The translations under genes were made by a program, and so were the position numbers. A DNA stretch of 38,725 nt. It comes from Bacteroidota bacterium (GTDB lineage: Bacteria; Bacteroidota; Bacteroidia; Bacteroidales; WCHB1-69). The DNA is taken from the NCBI GenBank assembly GCA_023413895.1, contig JAEZOU010000093.1:1-38725 (forward strand), in the 5' to 3' direction. Positions 1 to 7,149 of this stretch are shown piece after piece. The notes beneath the pieces were generated by a model, which was given only the letters and a program-made list of their open reading frames with translations, searched no databases and had not been told where the DNA came from. Each line of letters begins with the position of its first letter. Within the stretch, counting starts at the first letter, position 1.

Positions 1-190
1 ACTACGAATAAGTTAATAATCAATAAAAGTGTTAAATCTTCACCCTTTAGAATATACCCTTAAAGGTTACGACCATATTTCTGACTTATTACTTGCAAAT
101 TATTGAGTAATAACTGGTTGTGAATACAGATTATGAAACTCCATACTGAGGTATCAGCATAGTTAAGAAAAGGTATAAATAGACTGAATT

Positions 191-1693
191 TTAGCGGTAC
201 AGTGGTATAATTGTTCGGTCTGCTGCTGAAAAACCTGACATCTCCATACCAATGGACGCACCATTGTAAGTAGGATCGCAAATCACATATTTTTTTCCAT
301 TGTATTGAACGGATTCGCCGCCTACTTCCATTGGAAAATTCACAGCAACTGCAATATGCCCTGGATAGTCAACTAACACTACATCAAGGTGTAATAGGTA
401 ACGTACCAAGAAGGAGAATAGAACACTTCGGTCTTCACAATCGTTCTTTGGATAATAGTAATTTTCCTCGCAGAAAAAAGGTTTTTCATAACCAAACTGA
501 TCGGTATCAGTACTATAATCAAAATTGCTATGCATATAAGTTAGTAGAAATGACACGTCATCGTATATAGACTGCGTATGTATATATGTGTGAAAACGTT
601 GCTCAATAGAGTGGCAAAATATTTCACTTGGGGCCGCATTCGCATACACGTCAATCTCAACTTGCGGATATGTCTTGAATAGTTCAATCATATTTGCATT
701 AACACAAACACTATCTTCTGAAATGGCCGTTTTTACACTCCGTAAGGGTTGGCGAATATTCATATCCAAACTTTGAGTTTTCTTTGGAAACTCTAAATCG
801 TATGTTCTAAATGATAAACCTTCACTTTTGAAATCGTATGTGGGATTCAATTCAAAAAAATAGTATCGATTATTTGCAATATCTATGTACGGAATTCCAT
901 ATAATTGTTGAGCAACTGCCACAAGGCAGAAAAGGTGATTTGAAGAGAAACCCACTTTGGCAGCCATTCCCAATTGATTAAGCATAAAGATAGTAAATAC
1001 CACCTGCTCGTTATATTGGAGGTCATACGTTTGCTGCGCCATACTGAGCACAAGTTGGAAAACTGCCCAATCGTTGAAATTTTGGGTTTGCTTTGTTTCT
1101 CGACAGCGTTGCAGAATTTCCTCATAATCACATTCTGACAACTGAACCCAAAATTCAGAAACATCATCTGAAGTGATTCCTGTCAATTTGTTGGGAAACG
1201 ATTTTTCAACCCACTGAATTTTTTCTCCAAACAGATTGAAAGATAAAAAGTTATATTGTTCTACTGGAGAATCTTTTGGTTCGCTCTCCTGAGATAAAAT
1301 CTGTTCCACTACAGGATTTGATGTTGATGGAGGTTTCGGCAACGCAGGTTCCTCTTGTGGCATTGTTTCTGGCACATCCGGCTCCAAATCCGATTTCTGA
1401 ATTGTTGGCGGCACTTCTGTTTCTTCTGGCAGCATCAGCGGCTCCTCTTTCTTTAATTCCGGTTGTATCCGAGGCTTAGGCTTGGTGTCCTTCACCTTAG
1501 GTTGTTCTCCGACAAACGTTTTCATATAAGTGGAGATTGCTTTTGCAAACTTTGCATTAATACTATCTTCAAAACCATCGAATTGCTGTTGATTTTGACT
1601 AACAAAAGCATTGAACAGCTCATCAAAATCCTGTGCTTGCACAGAATACGTGTACCACAAAAGAAAAAAAAGAAATAACCCTATTTTTCTCAT
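191..1693 (-). CDS. Exported transglutaminase-fold protein
   Basis: A 500-residue protein with an N-terminal signal peptide (cleavage probably after VQAQ, about residue 20). Residues about 60-150 are low-complexity, rich in Pro, Glu and Lys, and look like a disordered linker. The C-terminal part carries a transglutaminase-like thiol triad: Cys419 in NDCEDRSVLF, His446 in YPGHIAVAV and Asp473 in YVICDPTY. The spacing and the C-E-D-R context match the transglutaminase/protease superfamily rather than papain. Which reaction it catalyses (amide hydrolysis or cross-linking) cannot be told from sequence. It is the last gene of the leftward accessory cluster. A strong hairpin separates it from the LPP20-like gene, so it may be partly uncoupled from it. 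Fold confident, function unknown. Confidence 0.75.
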   Translation of the reverse strand: MRKIGLFLFFLLWYTYSVQAQDFDELFNAFVSQNQQQFDGFEDSINAKFAKAISTYMKTFVGEQPKVKDTKPKPRIQPELKKEEPLMLPEETEVPPTIQKSDLEPDVPETMPQEEPALPKPPSTSNPVVEQILSQESEPKDSPVEQYNFLSFNLFGEKIQWVEKSFPNKLTGITSDDVSEFWVQLSECDYEEILQRCRETKQTQNFNDWAVFQLVLSMAQQTYDLQYNEQVVFTIFMLNQLGMAAKVGFSSNHLFCLVAVAQQLYGIPYIDIANNRYYFFELNPTYDFKSEGLSFRTYDLEFPKKTQSLDMNIRQPLRSVKTAISEDSVCVNANMIELFKTYPQVEIDVYANAAPSEIFCHSIEQRFHTYIHTQSIYDDVSFLLTYMHSNFDYSTDTDQFGYEKPFFCEENYYYPKNDCEDRSVLFSFLVRYLLHLDVVLVDYPGHIAVAVNFPMEVGGESVQYNGKKYVICDPTYNGASIGMEMSGFSAADRTIIPLYR

Positions 1694-1704
1694 ATTTCAT
1701 TTAT

Positions 1705-1746
1705 AAAAAAAGTGCAAATTCTCAATTAACCAAAAATTTGCACTTT
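1705..1746 (-). terminator. Hairpin terminator after the LPP20-like gene
   Basis: A perfect 12-bp stem (AAAGTGCAAATT at 1709-1720 with AATTTGCACTTT at 1735-1746) and a 14-nt loop. On the minus strand a T-run follows. It sits only about 12 nt before the start of the transglutaminase-fold gene, so it may attenuate read-through into that gene. Confidence 0.75.
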
Positions 1747-1758
1747 CAAGGTTCTTAC

Positions 1759-2505
1759 TTATTCAGCAATTTCATCATACTGCGGTAAATCTCTGGACAC
1801 TTGATTTGAAATATTATCCATATCAAGAAGTTTCTCCAACTGTGCTTTATTAATATCTGAATCTTTTTTAAGTTCTTCCAACATAACTTCACGAGCAATA
1901 GAAATAGCAGCTTTCATATCATAAAAGACGGCAACGCGAACTCGATAATTACCATTATTCAATTCCTGATAAATTTCCAAAGTTTTGAAGACACGACCTA
2001 ATTTTTGAGAGACAATAATTTTTGCATTTTCAACTGTTTTAGTAATGGAAGCTGCTTCCTTTGAAGAGATCTCCTGATTTGCCAAAGCCACATCTGTTAA
2101 GGCAGCTACGCTACTACTCACTTGTGATGCGATACGCAACTTAGCAACATTGTCGGCTTGTGACTGAGCTGCGGCAAAAGTATTTGCTGTAGCCATCTCT
2201 TGTGCCCAAATGTACCGTGGATGACCAGAGGGTTCCTTGTCATACATCTTCATCCAAGTCTCATCTAATTGCTTTGCAATAGGTAATCCCATTGTTCTCC
2301 ATCCCTCTTTTTCCAATTTTTTTGCTTCCTTAATAGCCATTTTTTCTGCTTTTTTATATAAGGATTCGTGTATTTCTTTCTGATCCTTTTTCAGTTCCTT
2401 ATTTTCTTTCTTCTGTGCCTTAACACTTTGTGCAAAAGCAGGTGTTGCCATCATAAGAGATAGAGCAAAAATAGCCATTCCTAATAATTTAATCGTTTTT
2501 TTCAT
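1759..2505 (-). CDS. Exported LPP20-like protein
   Basis: A 248-residue protein with a clear signal peptide (cleavage about ATPAFAQ, residue 26) and no lipobox cysteine. Residues about 30-65 are very rich in Lys and Glu and probably helical. The middle (about 110-215) has the Ala-rich helix-strand pattern of the LPP20/FlgT-N type fold: ANTFAAAQSQADNVAKLRIA, then an Ala/Ser helix, then NGNYRVRVAVFYDM near residue 195. The assignment rests on pattern only. It has its own likely promoter (TAGATTTG on the minus strand). Its downstream hairpin and the gap to the DUF4384 gene suggest a separate transcription unit within the cluster. Molecular function unknown. Confidence 0.65.
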   Translation of the reverse strand: MKKTIKLLGMAIFALSLMMATPAFAQSVKAQKKENKELKKDQKEIHESLYKKAEKMAIKEAKKLEKEGWRTMGLPIAKQLDETWMKMYDKEPSGHPRYIWAQEMATANTFAAAQSQADNVAKLRIASQVSSSVAALTDVALANQEISSKEAASITKTVENAKIIVSQKLGRVFKTLEIYQELNNGNYRVRVAVFYDMKAAISIAREVMLEELKKDSDINKAQLEKLLDMDNISNQVSRDLPQYDEIAE

Positions 2506-2585
2506 TGTTTTTAATTTTGATGAATATTTATAAATAACATTGTTGTTTCCTTTATTTCACATTCCTTTATAGTGGTGAGATGTAT

Positions 2586-2593
2586 CAAATCTA
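2586..2593 (-). promoter_or_regulatory. Bacteroidota -7 box for the LPP20-like gene
   Basis: The minus strand reads TAGATTTG, a full match to TAnnTTTG, with TTGG 22 nt upstream as a plausible -33 element. It lies 80 nt before the start at 2505. Confidence 0.5.
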
Positions 2594-2626
2594 TCAAAAA
2601 AAATTCTTGAAACCAATAAATATTTC

Positions 2627-3481
2627 TCAATGCCTGCCGATATTCACTCCCTGCCACAATTCACATCTTTCATTTCTCTTAATCTTTGCCAACCAGCGAA
2701 TTACATTTTCATAGGTCACCTCATCCACATACTTATAAGGTTTCTTAAGAGCAACTATCAACACAACCCCATGTTCTATGTTATCCTTAGATTCATTAAT
2801 TTCCATAGTGTAATCAAAGGGTGCATTAAACAAAAATCTCGTATCTTCAGGAGGGAACGAGACGGGCTCTCCTCCTATGAACTGAACATCTTTAAAAATG
2901 CCATCGATAGGAAAAATTTGTGCATTTTCTGAAGATTTTCCTGTAAAATAGAAGATACGGAAATAGCAATCCATAGCGGGAGTTAAGGTAAAAGAGATTT
3001 TCTCACCAGAAAGGTATAGATTTTTGAATCCATCTATTTTGAATTGAAAATTAAGGTCTTCCTCCGTCTCTTCCACAACAACTTCCGCTTGGATAGTGGT
3101 ACTATATTTTATGAGATTATCATCTGTAAAAGATGGTTTTTCATCTACTTGAGTCTTTACACGCACACGCCCTTCCATTTCGATACGACTTAATTCAGAA
3201 GATAACTCTTGAAATTCGGATCCTTCACTACCTAAAACCACAACCGCCGTAGTGGCGATATTCTCCATAACACCAGCTGCTCTGAGTGCCTCTTTTTTTG
3301 CATTAAGTAATGCTTGGGCTTGGGCAAAAGCTGGGGTTTCGTGTACACTTGCCACATAGGATCCGATTACCGTAACCATACACGTCTTTTCCGCCTGTGC
3401 TTCAAGAGCAAACAGAGAGAAGATAAAACAACTCATAAATAAGATTCTCAACAACAATAATTTATTTTTCACATCCATCAA
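2627..3481 (-). CDS. Exported DUF4384-domain protein
   Basis: A 284-residue protein with a signal peptide ending near FALEAQA (residue 30). Residues about 35-140 resemble an LPP20/FlgT-N-type domain (Ala-rich helix AFAQAQALLNAKKEALRAAG followed by strands). Residues about 150-284 match the DUF4384 pattern: YLSGEKISFTLTPAMDCYFR, then IFPIDG and an FPP motif before the final strands. In other bacteria DUF4384 is often fused to, or encoded beside, caspase-like peptidases, which fits the caspase gene at the head of this cluster. About 200 nt separates it from the upstream FISUMP gene; that gap holds a repeat with hairpins and a decayed gene fragment. Role unknown; presumably periplasmic or surface associated. 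Confidence 0.7.
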   Translation of the reverse strand: MMDVKNKLLLLRILFMSCFIFSLFALEAQAEKTCMVTVIGSYVASVHETPAFAQAQALLNAKKEALRAAGVMENIATTAVVVLGSEGSEFQELSSELSRIEMEGRVRVKTQVDEKPSFTDDNLIKYSTTIQAEVVVEETEEDLNFQFKIDGFKNLYLSGEKISFTLTPAMDCYFRIFYFTGKSSENAQIFPIDGIFKDVQFIGGEPVSFPPEDTRFLFNAPFDYTMEINESKDNIEHGVVLIVALKKPYKYVDEVTYENVIRWLAKIKRNERCELWQGVNIGRH

Positions 3482-3484
3482 TAG

Positions 3485-3565
3485 TTAGTTGTCCATTCTT
3501 CCATTATTTGAGATATTCAATCCCATACCAATTTTTTCTTTACAATCTTAAGTTTTGTAGTAGAC
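3485..3565 (-). pseudogene. Decayed C-terminus of a FISUMP-associated beta-barrel
   Basis: The minus strand here aligns with the last codons of the 515-residue FISUMP-barrel gene (about 5600-5680). Upstream of a one-base deletion it reads STTKLKIVKKK, against VTTKFKTLEAK in the intact gene. Downstream, in the shifted frame, it reads KIGMGLNISN, against KVGIGFSISN. Both frames stop near the same place. It has no start of its own and is about 27 codons long. It is best read as the leftover 3' end of a barrel domain once fused to the FISUMP gene just upstream (3684-4652). Confidence 0.7.
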
Positions 3566-3577
3566 TTATAATTCCTA

Positions 3578-3691
3578 TTTTCTTTTTTTGCTGCCCGCCT
3601 GCGCTCCGCGGGGGCGGGCTGGCTCTATTCGGTAAAATTATCTCCCTGCCCTGCGGGACAAGAGATAATTTTGCCATTTTTGATTAATTGC
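3578..3691 (-). repeat. 3' cassette repeat, copy 1, with two hairpins
   Basis: Nearly identical to 4688-4801; both begin at the last codons of a FISUMP gene and run downstream. It contains an 11-bp inverted repeat (AAAATTATCTC 3634-3644 with GAGATAATTTT 3662-3672) whose 17-nt loop holds CCC-TGC-GGG. A second, GC-rich inverted repeat (GCCCGCC 3593-3599 with GGCGGGC 3613-3619) is followed on the minus strand by an A-rich tract. The GC-rich part is unlike the AT-rich surroundings. It may act as terminator, as homology for recombination, or as the cruciform/recognition element of a DGR target. Confidence 0.85.
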
Positions 3692-4652
3692 AAACACAGC
3701 GAACTGAGTAGCCGATATCCTTGTAGCGGTCGTTTCTGGCCACGTTGGCATTGCCGTAGCGCAAGTAGCGGTTGTAGGCGTAGTAGCTACCGCTCTGCGT
3801 AGAACTCCAGAAGTAAGCGTTGTAGCCGAAGTTGTTGTAGTAGCCGTAGTAGTAGCCAGCGGGACGGGCAGAAAAAAACGTAGCGTTGTTTGTACTTGGA
3901 TTGTTGCCAACAGCACAATTTTTTGTACCACTTTTCCATCCTTTCTCACTTGCTAACGCTTTGGCAATATAATCTACATCACCACCGCACACATATTGGC
4001 TTTGGCTTTTTACGTAATTTTCTAACTCTGTCCACTCTGCATCACTCGGAACGTGCCAACCATTAGGGCAAATACCTTGCACGCCGCTCGGGTTAGAATT
4101 GCTGCTGTTTGCACCATTCATCACAGCAGGCCAATTATAAAGGTAACCATAATCGGAAACATTAACGTTATTACCATCAGGATAGTAGCGGTAAGCAACA
4201 TCGTAATCTATTCCTGTTCCTAATGCAATTGAGGTTCCGTTGGCGTAACGAGTGGTACGCAAATTCTCGGCCATCCACACTTGGTTGCCCAGTTTTACTG
4301 TTCTATACACATTGCCATCGATATCGGTTACGGTAGGAGCATCTTCTGCCCGCACCTTGAACACAATATTGTCTCCTACCAAATTTTTTCGCTCTTCCAG
4401 AACGTTCCACACTATGGTGTTTCTGCCAGGGCTTACGAATTGTCCCACAGCGCCACTCACTTTTATCAATTTGATATAACTTTCTCCCCCGTTGGTGGAA
4501 AGATATAACGAAATCTCAGCAGTCTCATCCAATGTGTAGGAGATATGGATTTGCTTACCCACCTGCCGTGCGGTAACATCGCTGACTTTTTGTGCGAAAG
4601 TTACTCCCACACAAAAAAATAAGCAAATTAATATTCCCAATATTCGTTTCAT
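3684..4652 (-). CDS. Exported FISUMP protein with DGR-like variable tail (copy A)
   Basis: A 322-residue protein with a signal peptide (cleavage near VTFAQ, residue 21). Residues 22-108 form a beta-rich domain shared with the 515-residue paralogue (KQIHISYTLD, VSPGRNTIVWNV). Residues 110-322 are the Fibrobacter succinogenes major paralogous domain (FISUMP, Fib_succ_major, C-type-lectin clan): DIDGNVYRTVKLGNQVWMAE, LRTTRYANG, GYLYNWPAVM, GICPNGWHVPSDAEW, YFWSSTQ and a terminal GYSVRCV. The last 60 residues are Tyr/Asn/Gly/Arg rich and written mostly in NNC codons; they differ from the paralogues as a DGR variable region would. The protein probably displays a ligand-binding lectin face outside the cell. 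It lacks the barrel of its closest paralogue, whose remnant lies downstream. Confidence 0.85.
   Translation of the reverse strand: MKRILGILICLFFCVGVTFAQKVSDVTARQVGKQIHISYTLDETAEISLYLSTNGGESYIKLIKVSGAVGQFVSPGRNTIVWNVLEERKNLVGDNIVFKVRAEDAPTVTDIDGNVYRTVKLGNQVWMAENLRTTRYANGTSIALGTGIDYDVAYRYYPDGNNVNVSDYGYLYNWPAVMNGANSSNSNPSGVQGICPNGWHVPSDAEWTELENYVKSQSQYVCGGDVDYIAKALASEKGWKSGTKNCAVGNNPSTNNATFFSARPAGYYYGYYNNFGYNAYFWSSTQSGSYYAYNRYLRYGNANVARNDRYKDIGYSVRCVCN
3687..3870 (-). other. DGR-like variable region A
   Basis: From the ARPAG codons to the gene end. Starting at the first codon after PAG, 33 of 44 codons end in C, and most encode Tyr, Asn, Gly, Arg, Ser, Phe or Asp, the products of mutating AAC at its two adenines. 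Invariant islands (GCTTACTTCTGG, ACGCAG, TTG, GTG, AGA) match the other copies. No template repeat is present in the window, so adenine-specific mutation is inferred from paralogue comparison only. Confidence 0.7.
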
Positions 4653-4687
4653 TCTCTTTTTTTATTGCGACCCACTATAGGCGGGAT

Positions 4688-4801
4688 TTTTTCTTTTTTT
4701 ACTGCCCGCCTGCGCTCCGCGGGGGCGGTATTTGCTTATTCGGTAAAATTATCTCCCTGCCCTGCGGGACAAGAGATAATTTTGTCATTTTTGATTAATT
4801 G
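4688..4801 (-). repeat. 3' cassette repeat, copy 2, with two hairpins
   Basis: Second copy of the repeat at 3578-3691, starting at the last codons of FISUMP copy B. The 11-bp inverted repeat is fully conserved (4745-4755 with 4773-4783, CCC-TGC-GGG in the loop). The GC-rich hairpin is shorter (CCGCC 4706-4710 with GGCGG 4724-4728). It diverges from copy 1 only in the spacer between the hairpins and at single bases, and it fills the gap between copies B and A. Confidence 0.85.
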
Positions 4802-5586
4802 CGAACACAACGGACAGAGTAGCCGACGTACTTGTCTTCTGCACCCCAGCCCACGCCGGCGCCTTTGTAGGCCAAGCACCAGAAGCCGGCGTCGTTAGCA
4901 TTCCAATAGTCCTGCGTAGCATGCCAGAAGTAAGCGCCGTAGCCGTAGCCGCCGTAGTAGCTACCGTGGCCGAAGCCAGCGGGACGGGCGGAAAAGCCTG
5001 TGGCATTGTTAGCGCTTGGATCGTTACCAACTGCGCAATTGTCATAACTGCTCGCCCAGCCACTTCCCTCTCCGCTCGCCAACGCTTTGGCAATATAATC
5101 TTCATCACTACCGCACACATATTGGCTTTGGCTTTTTACGTATTTCGTCAACTCTGCCCACTCATTATTGCTCGGCACGTGCCAACCATCAGGACAGATA
5201 CCTTGCACACCACTTGGGTTGGCATCACTGCTGGCAGAACCTTTCATTACTGCATACCAACTATAGAGGTAACCGAAAACGGTAACATTGGCACTATTGT
5301 TGTTAGGATAGTAACGAACGGCTGCAGAACTTGTAGCGGTTACTAATGGAATTGGGGCTCCATCTGCATAGCGAGTGGTACGCAAGTTTTCAGCCATCCA
5401 CACTTGGTTACCCAGTTTTACTGTTTTATACACATTGCCATCAATATCGGCTACGGGTTCAGCCAATTGATATAGTACGTTGCCATCATAAAAATATGTT
5501 CCTTTGTTTATGTAAGGGTCCTTTTCGCACGACATCATTATGACAATTAAGGATAGAATCATCCCATATAATAATCTATTTTTCAT
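4795..5586 (-). CDS. FISUMP lipoprotein with DGR-like variable tail (copy B)
   Basis: A 263-residue protein starting with a lipoprotein-type signal peptide (IVIMMSC, Cys20 the likely lipidated residue) and a short spacer. The FISUMP domain follows from about residue 47 to the end (DIDGNVYKTVKLGNQVWMAE, YLYSWYAVM, GICPDGWHVPSNNEW, GYSVRCV). It lacks the N-terminal beta-domain of copies A and C. The tail from about residue 200 is the variable region: after ARPAG it is rich in Gly, Tyr, Trp and Ala and reads differently from A and C, while AYFW, ATQ and the last residues are kept. The stop codon overlaps the start of the hairpin repeat. It lies 6 nt after copy C, so the two are very likely co-transcribed. 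Probably a surface-anchored C-type-lectin-fold binder; its ligand cannot be predicted. Confidence 0.85.
   Translation of the reverse strand: MKNRLLYGMILSLIVIMMSCEKDPYINKGTYFYDGNVLYQLAEPVADIDGNVYKTVKLGNQVWMAENLRTTRYADGAPIPLVTATSSAAVRYYPNNNSANVTVFGYLYSWYAVMKGSASSDANPSGVQGICPDGWHVPSNNEWAELTKYVKSQSQYVCGSDEDYIAKALASGEGSGWASSYDNCAVGNDPSANNATGFSARPAGFGHGSYYGGYGYGAYFWHATQDYWNANDAGFWCLAYKGAGVGWGAEDKYVGYSVRCVRN
4798..4990 (-). other. DGR-like variable region B
   Basis: Shares GCCCGTCCCGCTGGC with region A at its 5' edge. A run of NNC codons follows (TTC GGC CAC, then AGC TAC TAC GGC GGC TAC GGC TAC GGC), then the invariant GCTTACTTCTGG, ACGCAG and a second variable stretch. It holds more Gly, Ala and Trp than A or C, so it may derive from a different template or be older. 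Confidence 0.65.
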
Positions 5587-5592
5587 AATCTT

Positions 5593-7140
5593 TTAATTTT
5601 TACTTGTCCGTTTCCTATTTGAAATACTAAATCCTATACCGACTTTTGCTTCTAAAGTCTTAAATTTTGTAGTTACGGCTTCCATAGAGAGAAGGAGACC
5701 AGGTTTAATTTTAAACATAAGTCCTAATGAGAAATCGATGCCAATATGTGTGTTGGTTGGGAAGCGAAACCAATTTTTCTCTATCGTTTGGACAGAAAAA
5801 GTTCGGTAGCCATAGCCTGCACCCAACAGCAGGTAGAGAGGCTCGCACGTGCGCACAACCAACCCTGCTTGTAAGGAGTAGCGCACAGCTTTTTCATTTC
5901 CATTCAATGCGTATTGTTGCCCATTTATCACGTAGGGGGTGTTAAGGCCCTGGAGTTCTATACTAGTCATAGCACTAAAATACCATCCTACAACTTTAAC
6001 TTGTCCTACTTGTCCTACCTTAAATCCATACGACCATTGAGGGAATAAACTATATGCAGCATTTAGCGTAAAAAATGTGCTATACGAAACAGGTTTTTCC
6101 CGTTTCTTTTCAGGTTTTTCCTGTTTTTTTTCTGGTTTTTCCCGTTTCTTTTCAGGAACACCTTCATCATCGCGTACACAGCGTACTGAACATCCATAGT
6201 CCTTGCTGCCGTATTTTCTGTACACGAAAGCACGGCGGTAGTTCAAGCGGTGGTAGTAGGCGTAGTTGTTACCCTTCTGCGTAGCACTCCAAAAGTAAGC
6301 GTTGTTGCTAAAGTGACGGTAGTGGTCGTCGTACATACCAGCTGGGAAGGCAGAAAAATCAGTGGCATTATTAGAGCTTGTATTATTACCAACAGCACAA
6401 TGAGAACCGCCTGTTTTCCAGCCCTCGGTTGAGGATAGTGTTTTGGCTATATTACGTTTACGACCATTGCAATTGTATTCACCTTGATTTTTTACGTAGT
6501 TAATAAGTTGCTTCCACTCCGCATCACTCGGAACGTGCCAACCAGTAGGACAGATTCCTTGCACACTATTGGGGTTAGCTTTGCGGCTGCTTGCGCCATG
6601 CATCACTGCAGTCCAATTATACAAGTAACCATAAGTTAAAACGTTATCCCTTTTGTCGTTAGGATAGTAACGGTAAGGCGTTCGATAACGTGCTGAGCTA
6701 CCCATCGGGATAGTTGTTCCATCGGCATAGCGGGTGGTGCGTAGGTTTTCGGCCATCCACATCTGGTTGCCAATCTTTACCGTTTTGTACTCATTGCCAT
6801 CGATATCGCTTACCGTTACACTCTCCGTGCGCACTTTAAAGAGAAAATTGTCCCCTTTCAGTTGTTCACACTCAGCCAAAACATCCCAAACTACTGTTTT
6901 CCGGCCTGGAGAGATATTTTTTCCCACATCTCCTGTTACCTTGTACAACTTCTGATAATTTTTGCCGCCATCAGCTGAGAAATAGACCGAAATATCTGCC
7001 GAATTATCCAACGTGTAGGTAATATGAATCTGTTTTTCCACCTGCTGCACCTCTATATCGCGCACTGTTTGTGCAGAGATTGTGCTACATATTGCAGCTA
7101 ACAAAGATAATATTAGCAATCTAAATTTTACTACTTTCAT
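5593..7140 (-). CDS. FISUMP-beta-barrel fusion with internal variable region (copy C)
   Basis: A 515-residue protein with a signal peptide (cleavage about TISAQ, residue 24). Residues 25-108 are the beta-domain shared with copy A. Residues 111-322 are the FISUMP domain, with the variable tail at about 263-321 ending in SVRCVRD. Residues about 330-350 are a charged linker of three EKK(R/Q)EKP units. Residues 352-515 alternate in the way of a small outer-membrane beta-barrel (YSLQAGLVVR, LYLLLGAGYGYRTF, FKIKPGLLLSMEAV, KVGIGFSIS). The design suggests a lectin carried on its own membrane anchor. It starts 9 nt after the caspase gene and ends 6 nt before copy B, so all three are probably one operon. 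The barrel call is by pattern and is less sure than the FISUMP call. Confidence 0.85.
   Translation of the reverse strand: MKVVKFRLLILSLLAAICSTISAQTVRDIEVQQVEKQIHITYTLDNSADISVYFSADGGKNYQKLYKVTGDVGKNISPGRKTVVWDVLAECEQLKGDNFLFKVRTESVTVSDIDGNEYKTVKIGNQMWMAENLRTTRYADGTTIPMGSSARYRTPYRYYPNDKRDNVLTYGYLYNWTAVMHGASSRKANPNSVQGICPTGWHVPSDAEWKQLINYVKNQGEYNCNGRKRNIAKTLSSTEGWKTGGSHCAVGNNTSSNNATDFSAFPAGMYDDHYRHFSNNAYFWSATQKGNNYAYYHRLNYRRAFVYRKYGSKDYGCSVRCVRDDEGVPEKKREKPEKKQEKPEKKREKPVSYSTFFTLNAAYSLFPQWSYGFKVGQVGQVKVVGWYFSAMTSIELQGLNTPYVINGQQYALNGNEKAVRYSLQAGLVVRTCEPLYLLLGAGYGYRTFSVQTIEKNWFRFPTNTHIGIDFSLGLMFKIKPGLLLSMEAVTTKFKTLEAKVGIGFSISNRKRTSKN
6090..6153 (-). repeat. EKK(R/Q)EKP tandem coding repeat
   Basis: Three 21-bp units encode EKKREKP, EKKQEKP and EKKREKP and join the FISUMP domain to the barrel in copy C. 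Short in-frame tandem units like this can change length by slippage; here they form a charged spacer. Confidence 0.8.
6175..6350 (-). other. DGR-like variable region C (internal)
   Basis: Aligned with region A from the codon after ACGCAG over 24 codons, I count 11 differences at codon position 1, 9 at position 2 and 3 at position 3. Over 36 codons, adding the stretch between PAG and AYFW, the counts are 18, 12 and 6. That is the reverse of ordinary coding divergence. The invariant codons are the same as in A (GGT, TAC, GCC, TTG, GTG, AGA). Unlike A and B it is followed by more coding sequence, not by the hairpin repeat. Confidence 0.7.
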
Positions 7141-7149
7141 TGTTCAGAA

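Noticed and set aside
6090..6153. EKP tandem units as a mobile or CRISPR-like repeat
   Set aside because: They are in frame, lack spacers and clearly encode a protein linker.
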